A stretch of DNA of 64,000 bases from Macrostomum hystrix (Eukaryota; Platyhelminthes; Macrostomidae). A program made the position numbers and the translations under genes. The stretch covers positions 4,930,001-4,994,000 of the forward strand of contig CATNEN010000034.1 in NCBI GenBank assembly GCA_950097015.1, in the 5' to 3' direction. Under the pieces are notes generated by a model. The model worked only from the letters and a program-made list of their open reading frames with translations, did not search any database and had not been told where the DNA came from. Shown here in pieces: positions 31,891-42,274 of the stretch. Positions within the stretch are counted from its first letter, which is position 1; every line of letters begins with the position of its first letter.

Positions 31891-32643
31891 AAAATCTATG
31901 GATCCTAGGCATATCGTCATCTTACAACTTTGTCATCTTACAACTTCGTCATCCACTTGGAAGGTAGGACACTTCGTCATCCAGCCAATTGGCATGCTTT
32001 AAAGTTTGGTCAGTTCGTCATCTACTAATAACAAGCAATCAAGTTTGTCATCAATAAAGTGAGGGTGGGTGGTGGGGCAGAGGTGTGAACACACTTTACA
32101 CTCTAAATAGGCAAAAAGAGGTGTCAAAACTGATTTCATTATAAGATTTGAAAGATAGGTGCCAACACGATGTGACTCGTGAGGAGGTGGGGAGGGGTCA
32201 TACATGCGCAACCTCCCAAATCTTAGGCTCCGGCCTTGCGACTTAGTTTTTGCTCTCATTTGCAACTTAGTTCATTTCATTGCTCTATTTACAACTTAGT
32301 TTGCTCTCATTTGCTCTCTTTTTCTCTCCCCTTTTTCCTTTTCGTCATGCCTTCCATTTTTGTCCCTTGGTCCCCCCTTTGATTTTTTTGCGCTTGGTTG
32401 ATTGGTTTTTGCAACTTACTTGCTGTGCCCTCGTTTCACCCGGCCGGTTCGGCCGGGTTGGCCGGGTGTTGCGCATGTATGGGAGGGGTGGTTCTGTTTT
32501 AACTTTGAAAACTTTTGTTTTATAGATGACGAAGTGTCCACAAGTCTAAGTCTCTTCGTCATCCACCCTCTGAGATATTGGACAGATTGTCATCTGGATG
32601 ACAAAGTTGTAAGATGACGAAGTGTCCAGGTACCAAAATCTAT
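31891..32643. mobile_element. Mutator-like non-autonomous element with 9-bp target duplication
   Basis: The element spans 31900-32634 (735 bp). Its first 38 bp and the reverse complement of its last 38 bp match without gaps at 32 positions, including the shared TCGTCATCTTACAACTTTG. It is flanked by the 9-bp direct repeat AAAATCTAT (31891-31899 and 32635-32643). A 9-bp duplication is characteristic of Mutator-like elements, though other families can also give 9 bp. The interior has several further TTCGTCATCC sub-repeats near both ends and no transposase frame. Confidence 0.8.
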
Positions 32644-33019
32644 AAATGTCGAAAACGCCTAGACATGCACTGTATAAATGAAAAGGATTAATAAAAGTGG
32701 ACTTTAGCCTAGCACCTAGAACCTGGAGCATAACACAATGTGTAATTGTTGGACAGTTTATACCTGTCTTCATGGCCAGTCCATGTCCCTGCTGGCAGCC
32801 CTTTTCTAGCAGCAGTTAAGAAGGAAAAGTGCTTTACAACAATCCTAAAATTGTTGCGCTGTCTGTGGATAATCTTTTTCCCAGCTTTTCCCATAGGGAA
32901 AATATATAGCATAAATTGAGGTGTCATTTTTGTCTATTAAAACTAGGAAAATGAATATTCTACTTCTGTAATTCTAAAATTAATGTGTTTTTAATTTAAT
33001 ACTATTTGATATTGGGTGC

Positions 33020-33258
33020 CATGCCTTTTGGTGCCAGTACATTTTGGTATCAGGCATCTCAGTACCAGTCAATGTTTTATGGTACAGCTGTTGGGATGAG
33101 GATTGCCTTTTGGTACTATGTGGTCATTAAGTATAACAAAAGTTAGTAAAATATTGCATTGGGAACAAATTGCATTGGATACCAAAAGCCCTCCCCATCC
33201 TAGGAGCTGTACCAAAAAGCACTGCCTTATACTAAAATGCCCTGGTACTGAAATACAT
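33020..33258. repeat. Imperfect fold-back inverted repeat
   Basis: The left arm, about 33055-33117 (CAGTACCAG ... GGTACAGCTGTTGGGATGAG ... CTTTTGGTA), is matched by the reverse complement of about 33180-33255 (CAGTACCAG ... GGTACAGCTCCTAGGATGGG ... CTTTTGGTA). The spacer is about 60 bp. It is probably a palindromic MITE remnant. Confidence 0.7.
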
Positions 33259-34020
33259 AGAATCTTTACTATTCCCCTATTAGTCTGTTACATCATAACA
33301 ATTGCAATTGCTATGCCACATCTGATCAGTTTATAAAAAGAGGTGTACATCCCTTTTGCATTTTTTCTATTAGTTGCATTGTTATTTTTTAATTATATTT
33401 GTTCTCTAATTTTTATACAAAAATATTGCTTAACATATTTCAAGCTAGCACAAATAAAAATGTTTTTTTATTTTTATTTATTTAATATATTCAAATTACC
33501 TAAGAAATATTTATTAGATATTTCTTTTCAAAGGCTTTTAGCTTTTGGGTTAGGCTAGGCTAATGGCCTACCTACATGTTTTCCTATGGCTAGGTCATAG
33601 CCATAGCAATACTAGAACAAACATCTAAGTGATTTGGCATGACAAAAGTAGCTGGGTCTAAAGTTGTTTTGAATATCTTGCCAAAGACAAGTCATAAATG
33701 TTTATGTATGTATTTATATGGAATGTAATTATTAATATTCATTTTTAATTAGTCAATAATTGAATTTTGAATTTTTGGTCAGCTAGCTACTCTTGACTGT
33801 CAATTTTTTACAGCCTGTGTTTGGTTTATAGAGCCATTTTTACAGTTGTTTGACAATAAGGAAAATAAATATGAGGAGGAAAAAAGGACTAGCATTCCAT
33901 AGTTGGGTTCATGTAATTATTTTACAACTATTAAACCTAATAAAAGTAAATTATTATGATTTATTTAATATACGAGCGTATTAATTTTTTTAACCTGAAT
34001 ATACATATTTTAAGTAAGCC
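33259..34020. other. AT-rich spacer upstream of the BRCC36-like gene
   Basis: No coding exon can be recognised here, including no obvious first exon for the downstream gene. The 71-codon frame at 33343-33558 is low-complexity and AT-rich. Confidence 0.45.
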
Positions 34021-34139
34021 TTATGATTTACTACATGTACCAATCACCATCTATTGATTCTCAATTGATTCTCAATGTTCTAAATTGTAATTTTATCAGT
34101 AGAAAAGTACAAAATGATAATCTAAAAAAATTGTTTCAG

Positions 34140-34922
34140 TCCCTGCAGCCAGCAGTAGATTTGGTGTCCCTTGACTGGGTTGCCTACTGGGGCTGTCTAA
34201 CACACGCCCTGGTGACAGAGAGCGAAGAGATTATGGGCCTCTGTCTGGGCGAGATATTGTCAACCTCAGATGCCAGCTCAGCCTCAGCAAATAGCGGCGT
34301 CACTCTGGAGATCCTGGCCTTCATGCCGCTGTTGCGGGTCGATAAGCGAAAAGATCGCGTCGAGATCGAGCCCGACCAGCTGGTGGAGGCCACACACAAA
34401 GCCGAGGAGCTCAGCGCCCAGCTTGGCAGGACGGTTCGCGTTGTTGGCTGGTATCACAGCCATCCGCATATCACAGCCCTGCCTAGTCACGTAGATCTAG
34501 CCACCCAGCTTAGCTATCAACAATTGGCTGACACATTTGTTGGCCTGATCTTTGCTGCTTATAGCGGTCACGAGCGAGGCCAACGGTGCCAGGCTTTGTG
34601 CTTTCAAAACTATCGCGGCTCCTGCGCCTACATACCATTGCGTGTGCGACCGCCCCTGACAGCAGCCGCTTCTGCTGAGAATGCGTCGGCTGTGATTGCG
34701 CTGCCTCGCCTGCTGTTTCAAGAGGAGCAGAGAGAGTTTCAGCAGCAGCAGCAAGGCACAAAGTCTAAAAACAGCGCACCCAAGGCTGATGGCGAAGGTG
34801 CTGAACTCGCGCCGGCCTGCGCCTACGCCTGCAACGTGGGTTCCATTGTTGATAGGCTGGTTTGGCCACTGATTCAAGTGGCTCGAGACAGGCGAACCGA
34901 TAAGCAGCGAGATGTCGATTGA
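34140..34922 (+). CDS. BRCC3: BRCC36-like JAMM/MPN+ deubiquitinase
   Basis: One exon, 34140-34922, encodes 260 aa from an acceptor (ATTGTTTCAG) to TGA. The MPN+ domain is complete: Glu in LVTESEEIMGLCLGE, the BRCC36 signature DKRKDRVEIEPDQL, and the zinc-binding JAMM motif in VVGWYHSHPHITALPSHVDL. Then comes FVGLIF. In animals BRCC36 cleaves Lys63-linked ubiquitin in the BRCA1-A and BRISC complexes, paired with Abraxas or KIAA0157. The C-terminal part after about residue 180 is short and weakly conserved next to human BRCC36 (316 aa). No ATG lies between the acceptor and the conserved start. The open frame extends upstream to an ATG at 34023 only through AT-rich, intron-like sequence. The AUG may come from a spliced leader or an unseen upstream exon. 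A polyadenylation signal AATAAA is at 34923. Confidence 0.9.
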   Translation, partial: SLQPAVDLVSLDWVAYWGCLTHALVTESEEIMGLCLGEILSTSDASSASANSGVTLEILAFMPLLRVDKRKDRVEIEPDQLVEATHKAEELSAQLGRTVRVVGWYHSHPHITALPSHVDLATQLSYQQLADTFVGLIFAAYSGHERGQRCQALCFQNYRGSCAYIPLRVRPPLTAAASAENASAVIALPRLLFQEEQREFQQQQQGTKSKNSAPKADGEGAELAPACAYACNVGSIVDRLVWPLIQVARDRRTDKQRDVD

Positions 34923-35505
34923 ATAAACTCATGCTAATCACTATAACTATTGTGTCCAGGCCTGCCTAGGCAATAGTAGGTGTGTTTTGGGACTTTGAGC
35001 CATAGAGTAGAAATATAATAATCCATCCCATTCCACTCACTCCTGAGCACACACGCACACAGGTTTGTAAACCTGCCCCGACTTTCTCATCGTCAGGCAG
35101 TGTAGACTCTCACTGTGCCCTGGAGTTTGACCCTTAAGGACGTAAATTGCACGACAAGCCCCCCAAGCCTTCTCTCCGTCCTTCCCAATCCAAAATCTAG
35201 ACTGACTCATTACCATTCAACACCCCTTAATATTACTTATTCCGCGTTCTATTTTTTTAAATATCTGAATTTTAGTAATATTGTGGTTAACTTGAAATTG
35301 TCTGACCAGCTTCACAGAAATCTGGATTATTAGTGTTTTATATGAAAATTGTTGCTAATAAATAGAAATCTGCCAGTAAATTTCATGCTGTTTTTATTTG
35401 CCTTACTTGGTATGCTTGATTTATTTACTGCATTTTCATAGGATTTTTTGTTTACATAAATTTAATTTAGGTCTGACCTCCTCCCGTCATTGTTGTCTGA
35501 CATAA
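34923..35505. other. Spacer with BRCC36 3' end signals
   Basis: AATAAA at 34923-34928 overlaps the end of the coding region and is the likely polyadenylation signal. The rest of the stretch shows no gene. Confidence 0.5.
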
Positions 35506-35995
35506 CTTAGTAATTGGAGTCTGACCTCCTCCAGTCATTGGGGTCTGACCTCCCCCAGTCATTGGGGTCTGACCTCCCCCAGTCATTGGAGTCTGACCTC
35601 CTCCAGTCATTGGAGTCTGACCTCCTCCAGTCATTGGAGTCTGACCTCCTCCAGTCATTGGAGTCTGACCTCCCCCAGTCATTGGAGTCTGACCTCCTCC
35701 AGTCATTGGAGTCTGACCTCCCCCAGTCATTGGAGTCTGACCTCCCTGAGTCATTTAAGTCTGACCTCCATCAGTCATTGGAGTCTGACCTCCTCCAGTC
35801 ATTGGAGTCTGACCTCCCCCCAGTCATTGGGGTCTGACCTCCCCCCCAGTCATTGGAGTCTGACCTCCTCCAGTCATTTAAGTCTGACCTCCATCAGTCA
35901 TTGGGGTCCGACCTCCCCCAGTCATTGGGGTTTGACCTCCTCCAGTCATTGTGGTTTGACCTCTGGCTCTGACCTCCCTCAGTCATTTAAGTCTG
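35506..35995. repeat. 24-bp minisatellite upstream of the tetraspanin gene
   Basis: The unit GTCTGACCTCCTCCAGTCAT plus TGGA (24 bp) is repeated about 20 times, with CTCCCCCAG and TTTAAGTCTGACCTCCAT variants. Both strands are open in one frame. It ends about 50 nt before the tetraspanin start. Confidence 0.93.
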
Positions 35996-36044
35996 ACATG
36001 CCCAAGACACACACCCGCTACCCGCAGCCGTCAGCAGTAACCAG

Positions 36045-36974
36045 ATGGCCGGCAAACCGAATCGCCGCAGCGGAGGCGCCGCCAATTACAGCCGATCGTC
36101 AGCCGCCGCCTCCGCGGCCGCTCTCCGCCCGGTTGGTCGCCGGACCAATTTTGTTAATCCGTGTATCAAATATGCTCTCTTCTTTTTCAATTTCATCTTC
36201 TGGCTAGCCGGCACTGGCATCTTGGCCATCGGCATCATTGCCACGGTTATGAAGAAGGACGCCTTCGCTTCTGACAAAGGCGGTGTCCAAGATGTCTTTA
36301 GCGTTCTGTTCGACGCCACTCTGGTGTTCATTGCTTTCGGCGCCATTGTCTTCTTGCTGACTTTCGCAGGCTGCCTGGGGTCTCTTCGCGACAATGTCTG
36401 CCTGTTGAAATTCTTTGCCCTGTCATTGTTTGTCATCTTTCTCATAGAGTGCTCAGCAGCTATAGCCGTGTTTGTGCTCAAAGATCGAGCCATAGAATAC
36501 ATGGAGACTGTGCTTAAGTCCAATATGATCACGATGTACAGAGAGGAGAGATACGAGGACACTCAGAACTTTATCGATTGGTACCACAAGAACCTGGCCT
36601 GCTGCGGGGCGGCCTCTTATCGCGACTGGAGCGAGAACAAGTACTTCGCTTGCACCACCAACAATACCAGCCCAGAGCGCTGCGGTGTTCCATTCTCGTG
36701 CTGTAAGAAGATGAACGACATTGACGATCGTTGGATTAACACAATGTGCGGCTATCATGTCATGGGCCAGTCCGAACAACCAGACGATCGCATATGGACT
36801 ATTGGCTGCGTCTCGGCAACTAGGAAATACGTTGAAAAGAATGTACTACCAGTGGCCGGCGTGGCTATTGGCGTGTCCGTAGTCCAGTTGACTGCTATAT
36901 TCTTGTCCCGGGTGCTGGCTGGTCAAATCCAGGACCAGGTCACTCTGTTGAGACGCACCGGAGAGATGGCCTGA
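36045..36974 (+). CDS. Tetraspanin with eight cysteines in the large loop (TspanC8 type)
   Basis: An intronless frame of 309 aa. The cytoplasmic start has NPCIKYALFFFNFIFW. Four membrane segments lie near residues 43-65, 88-112, 120-145 and 265-290. The large extracellular loop carries the CCG motif (LACCGAASYRDW), then C, C, PFSCC, C and C, eight cysteines in all. The loop also contains an NNTS N-glycosylation site. The eight-cysteine pattern defines the TspanC8 group (TSPAN5, 10, 14, 15, 17, 33), which binds ADAM10 and controls its exit from the ER and its substrate choice. Which member this matches cannot be decided by eye. The ATG follows directly on a CCAG acceptor-like site at 36041-36044. 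Confidence 0.92.
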   Translation: MAGKPNRRSGGAANYSRSSAAASAAALRPVGRRTNFVNPCIKYALFFFNFIFWLAGTGILAIGIIATVMKKDAFASDKGGVQDVFSVLFDATLVFIAFGAIVFLLTFAGCLGSLRDNVCLLKFFALSLFVIFLIECSAAIAVFVLKDRAIEYMETVLKSNMITMYREERYEDTQNFIDWYHKNLACCGAASYRDWSENKYFACTTNNTSPERCGVPFSCCKKMNDIDDRWINTMCGYHVMGQSEQPDDRIWTIGCVSATRKYVEKNVLPVAGVAIGVSVVQLTAIFLSRVLAGQIQDQVTLLRRTGEMA

Positions 36975-37014
36975 CTAAACGGTAGACATTGCGGATAGAT
37001 CTATAGATCCAATC

Positions 37015-37365
37015 TATGAACACTGTTGCTTTCTAGATGCAATCGATGTAGATTGTTGATAGATTTCTAGATGCAATCGATGTAGATTGTTGATAGATTT
37101 CTAAATGCAATCGATGTAGATTTTTGATAGATTTCTAGATGCGATCGATGTAGATTGTTGATAGATTTCTAGATGCAATCGATGTAGATTGTTGATAGAT
37201 TTCTAGATGCAAACGATGTAGATTGTTGATAGATTTCTAGATGCAATCGATGTAGATTGTTGATAGATTTCTAGATGCAATCGATGTAGATTGTTGATAG
37301 ATTTCTAGATGCAATCTATGTAGATTGTTGATAGATTTCTAGATGCGATCGATGTAGATTGCTGT
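37015..37365. repeat. 34-bp minisatellite, about 10 copies
   Basis: The 34-bp unit combines AGATTGTTGATAGATTTCTA and GATGCAATCGATGT. It lies just downstream of the tetraspanin stop codon, possibly within its 3' UTR. Confidence 0.93.
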
Positions 37366-38165
37366 TTGTAACTACCGTCGCAGGGTGTCCTAATACAATC
37401 TATATTTTTCTACTATCTGTGTCGGGTCGCACTGTATCTTGAACAAAGAGTTTTAACAGCTTGCACACAATCCTTAGCCCTGTAATACTTGCACACTTTC
37501 ACTCGAGTATGTGTTTATAAAATTTCCAAACCCATGTGCTACAATTAATTGATTTATGCCAGAAAATTTTAACGAGCTGTCTTGTATTATAATTAGAATG
37601 AGGCAAAGATGAGGAATTTACACTCCCTCCCTGTAAATCAATGTGAAATTTACAAGTGTTATTGCTGCTGATGCTTTGCTTTTACACTGTCGACTTGATG
37701 CTTAAGTTTTGTTAATGCTACAGACATTTCATAGTGCCACTCTAACGCGTACAAGATTAAATTTATTCAATTCTTTTGAATCAGATTTGTTCACACCTGA
37801 TATAGGATTGCTATAAAACAGTTAAAAATGATTAAAACTCATTCGATTTTTTTGCTAACTGCCTGCCGACAGCTCCAACAATCTTATTTCTAGCTTAATT
37901 GTTTTTTGTTTGCTAACAAGTTTCCTAAATTCCTAATTGTTACCTATTTCTACACAATGTTATCTGCCTGAGGATTCTATTCGATGGATTAGCTAATCTA
38001 ATATATTTCAGAATTCTATGGATTAGCTAATCTACCAAACGATAGTCATTCTAAGGATTACTCGATCCACTTTTAGACTCCATTCTAGGGATTAATTAAT
38101 CTGCCTTAGGAATACATACTGTTGATTTTTTCTATCTTAGGATTAATTTGACTGCTTAGTTAGCT
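37366..38165. other. Spacer without recognised genes
   Basis: AT-rich sequence. From about 37970 it gains degenerate GGATTAGCTAATCTA-type copies that lead into the following array. Confidence 0.5.
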
Positions 38166-38820
38166 TACCTGAGGATTCCATTCGAGGGATTAGTTAATCT
38201 ACCTGTGGATTCCATTCGAGGGATTAGTTAATCTACCTGTGGATTCCATTCGAGGGATTAGTTAATCTACCTGTGGATTCCATTCTAATGGATTAGTTAA
38301 TCTACCTGATGATTCCATTCGATGGATTAGTTAATCTACCTGATGATTCCATTCGATGGATTAGTTAATCTACCTGATGATTCCATTCTAATGGATTAGT
38401 TAATCTACCCGAGGAATCCATTCTAATGGATTAGTTAATCTACCCGAGGAATCCATTCGATGGATTAGTTAATCTACCTGATGATTCCATTCGATGGATT
38501 AGTTAATCTACGTGAGGATTCCATTCAATGGATTAGTTAATCTACCTGATGATTCCATTCGATGGATTAGTTAATCTACCTGAGGATTCCATTCGATGGA
38601 TTAGTTAATCTACCTGATGATTCCATTCGATGGACTAGTTAATCTACCTGAGGATTCCATTCGATGGACTAGTTAATCTACCTGAGGATTCCATTCGATG
38701 GATTAGTTAATCTACCTGATGATTCCATTAGATGGATTAGTTAATCTACCTGAGGATTCCATTCGATGGATTAGTTAATCTACCTGATGATTCCATTCGA
38801 TGGACTAGTTAATCTACCCG
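38166..38820. repeat. Second 34-bp minisatellite, about 19 copies
   Basis: The 34-bp unit combines GATTCCATTCGATGGATTAG and TTAATCTACCTGAT. Each unit has the short palindromic stretch GATTAGTTAATC. Degenerate units extend upstream to about 37970. Confidence 0.93.
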
Positions 38821-39236
38821 TGAATTTCGTTCTAAAATTAAATCAATCTTTCCGAGGATTCTGTTTTAGGGGATTACAATAATTTTATCTAACTGAGCGC
38901 ATTGTAACTAAATATTTGAAGTTGTTATTCGGGCACGATTCGAACATTTTTATGCAATCGAGCTGTTGTGACTGTGAATACTGATCTGCTAATTAATTCA
39001 TTGTAAGCAAATTTTTTTCGGAATTAAGTGTCTAACGTTTTTAGTGAATGTTTGCCTTTCAATACTCTCTATCCTCTTACGGAACGCATGTCAAGTAATG
39101 GATTTTCGTTACCTAATTCGAAAAAGCTAATAAAAAACTTTCTACTTTGCAAAGATTTTAATGCACGCATTAATTAAACAGCTAAAGCTGACATGACATT
39201 CACCTTGCAATTCAGTTATTCCTTTGACAACCCAGT

Positions 39237-40668
39237 TCTCCCTAAAAATCCCTGATCCTTTAGTGCTGCTTCCACAAATCCCTGATCCTTCAATGCTGCT
39301 TCCACAAATCCCTGATCCTTCAACGCTGCTCCCACAAATCCCTGACCCTTCAATGCTGCTTCCACAAATCCCTGATCCTTCAACGCTGCTCCCACAAATC
39401 CCTGACCCTTCAATGCTGCTTCCACAAATCCCTGATCCTTCAATGCTGCTTCCACTAATCCCTGATCCTTTAGTGCTGCTTCCACAAATCCCTGATCCTT
39501 CAATGCTGCTTCCACAAATCCCTGACCCTTCAATGCTGCTTCCACAAATCCCTGATCCTTCAATGCTGCTTCCACTAATCCCTGATCCTTTAGTGCTGCT
39601 TCCACAAATCCCTGATCCTTCAATGCTGCTTCCACAAATCCCTGACCCTTCAATGCTGCTTCCACAAATCCCTGATCCTTCAATGCTGCTTCCACTAATC
39701 CCTGATCCTTCAATGCTGCTTCCACAAATCCCTGACCCTTCAATGCTGCTTCCACAAATCCCTGACCCTTCAATGCTGCTTCCACAAATCCCTGACCCTT
39801 CAATGCTGCTTCCACAAATCCCTGATCCTTCAATGCTGCTTCCACTAATCCCTGATCCTTTAGTGCTGCTTCCACAAATCCCTGATCCTTCAATGCTGCT
39901 TTCACAAATCCCTGATCCTTCAATGCTGCTTCCACAAATCCCTGATCCTTCAATGCTGCTTCCACAAATCCCTGGTCCTTCAATGCTGCTTCCACAAATC
40001 CCTGATCCTTCAATGCTGCTTCCACAAATCCCTGATCCTTCAATGCTGCTTCCACAAATCCCTGACCCTTCAATGCTGCTTCCACAAATCCCTGATCCTT
40101 CAATGCTGCTTCCACAAATCCCTGATCCTTCAACGCTGCTTCCACAAATCCCTGATCCTTCAATGCTGCTTTCACAAATCCCTGACCCTTCAATGCTGCT
40201 TCCACAAATCCCTGATCCTTCAATGCTGCTTCCACTAATCCCTGATCCTTTAGTGCTGCTTCCACAAATCCCTGATCCTTCAATGCTGCTTTCACAAATC
40301 CCTGATCCTTCAATGCTGCTTCCACAAATCCCTGATCCTTCAATGCTGCTTCCACAAATCCCTGGTCCTTCAATGCTGCTTCCACAAATCCCTGATCCTT
40401 CAATGCTGCTTCCACAAATCCCTGATCCTTCAATGCTGCTTCCACAAATCCCTGACCCTTCAATGCTGCTTCCACAAATCCCTGATCCTTCAATGCTGCT
40501 TCCACAAATCCCTGATCCTTCAACGCTGCTTCCACAAATCCCTGATCCTTCAATGCTGCTTTCACAAATCCCTGATCCTTCAATGCTGCTTCCACAAATC
40601 CCTGATCCTTCAATGCTGCTTCCACAAATCCCTGATCCTTCAATGCTGCTTCCACAAATCCCTGACTT
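39237..40668. repeat. 30-bp satellite, about 47 copies, open on both strands
   Basis: The 30-bp unit is CAATGCTGCTTCCACAAATC plus CCTGATCCTT. The minus strand reads as a 10-residue repeat (DQGFVEAALK) within a 533-codon frame. The plus strand reads as another 10-residue repeat (PDPSMLLPQI) over 482 codons. Variants recur in blocks about 360 bp long (compare 39840-40200 with 40240-40560), pointing to segmental duplication. There is no splice or start context, so coding is doubtful. Confidence 0.95.
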
Positions 40669-41045
40669 ATAAGTCCTTCAAAGGACGTTTGGTTCTGTTT
40701 CGAGCATATGTAAAGTAGTGCAAGATGAATAAATGATAAGTTCATCCATATACTCGTACAGAGTGATGAAATATTAATCACTAAGCATGGAACTCGTAAG
40801 GGAGAATAATTCATCATCTAATCTTGGAGTTAGAGCTGGTCTACTAGCTGGTTCTATGCTAGTTGACATAAGGCTGATTCAGTTGCTATGCCAGCCAAAT
40901 ATTATTGTGTACCAGGAAGGAATGATTGGAAACGACAGAGGTATAACTTGAGTATGATAGATTTTTGCAAGGATAGCACTCACGATCCTGTGAGTACCTG
41001 AAACGCTGCCTGTGTGTAATTAAATAGTTCGTGTGACACGTACAA

Positions 41046-41819
41046 ATGCCGTCTGAGGCTCTGCGCATGCCTTCGCCAACCTCGGCGCGCGTCGACGCTC
41101 TGCTGAGTCGAGTGCCGCTGAACCTGCAGGCGCAGTTCGGCGGCCGCGCTCGCTGTCGTAAGCTGTTGGCCGGCCGGCCTCAATCCGAGTTAGCCGGTTT
41201 CTGGACTCATTTACGGGCGTCTTCTCTAACGACAGCCTCGCAACACGGAAGCCAGTCGTCGTTGTCTACCCCGATACGAGTAGTTACGAAAGCACAGGCA
41301 GTCGATGGTGTGATAGCATCAATAGCACCGTCTAGAGAATTCAGCTGCTACAGAGAGATGAGTCAGCAGTTCAACTGTAACCTTTCGCCAGGCGTCAACT
41401 ACACGACGGCTTGGCGATGCAGCCATAGTCGACAAACGCATTCTGCGATGCCGCCTCCCATGCTGGCCGACGATGTCGTGCGACGTAGGGCATGTCGACA
41501 TCGAGACGCATTCTCTGCCTACAACGAAGCCGTGCATACCGACAGGCTGTTCCATGTTGATTGGCTCTCCTGCCAAGAAGAGCGACGACAGTTGCGCGCT
41601 ATGATAACGCCGCCACCGCCTCGACCACAGCCATCAGCTCCTTCTCCACCGGCAACTCCACCGCTAAAGGAGATCTTTCAGCCACATATGTACGCCCCAA
41701 TGGTTAAAAAACCTGCGGAAAAGCTTAAGCGCGTCACCATTATGGAGCCCCGAGAGTCGTCGTTAATTAGAGCTAACACGATTCAGCAGCCGCCAAGAAA
41801 TGAAAATTATGATTTTTAA
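41046..41819 (+). CDS. Uncharacterised protein, 257 aa, intronless
   Basis: I do not recognise this protein. Coding status is supported by GC-rich codon use against AT-rich flanks, a single uninterrupted frame and an AATAAA signal at 41833, 14 nt after the stop. The protein is basic, rich in Arg, Ser, Pro and Cys, and has no signal peptide or membrane segment. Residues about 180-205 form a proline-rich stretch (TPPPPRPQPSAPSPP). The C-terminus has short basic and Ser/Thr-rich motifs (KKPAEKLKRVTIMEPRESS). The central part has spaced aromatic and Cys residues. An acceptor-like AATTAAATAG lies about 22 nt upstream of the ATG. The ATG at 41067 is an alternative start. It is close to LRRC23 and on the same strand, but nothing links their functions. 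Confidence 0.7.
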   Translation: MPSEALRMPSPTSARVDALLSRVPLNLQAQFGGRARCRKLLAGRPQSELAGFWTHLRASSLTTASQHGSQSSLSTPIRVVTKAQAVDGVIASIAPSREFSCYREMSQQFNCNLSPGVNYTTAWRCSHSRQTHSAMPPPMLADDVVRRRACRHRDAFSAYNEAVHTDRLFHVDWLSCQEERRQLRAMITPPPPRPQPSAPSPPATPPLKEIFQPHMYAPMVKKPAEKLKRVTIMEPRESSLIRANTIQQPPRNENYDF

Positions 41820-42274
41820 TACCAATTAACAGAATAAAAAATATACTAAACCTGGTTTCTGGGCTTTTTATAAAGGATTTCTTTTTACGCGAAACACAAT
41901 TTTAGGCCTTTAAAACCTTCCTCAATTCTTTTCAAAATGAATTCATTTTAAGCTGTTTAATACACCGGAGCTGGGCTTAAGGCAAACAAATTTCGTCTTA
42001 TTGTTTTGGAAATAATATTTTTCATGTTAAAAAAAAGCAATGCGTAAATTGTTAATTTAAGCAAAACAAATATTTTTTGCAGCAACGCGTCCTTTATTAG
42101 GCTTTCTTCACAAATTACCTTACCAACAACAAAGCCTTGAAAGCTAACAATAATTTAAATTGGTTTTTCATTTAACATTGTTATCCAGGCGTGTTCTCTG
42201 ACTCTGATATACTGATATTAAATATATTAGAATTTAGACTATTTGTTATTTCATATTAACTTTTGGTACAGAAA

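Noticed and set aside
34023-34139. N-terminal extension of the BRCC36-like protein from the ATG at 34023
   Set aside because: The added 39 residues are AT-rich and unlike the family, and a strong acceptor separates them from the conserved part.
40870-40892. RFX X-box-like GTTGCTATGCCAGC upstream of the orphan gene
   Set aside because: The second half-site does not fit the consensus, and one weak match by eye is not evidence.
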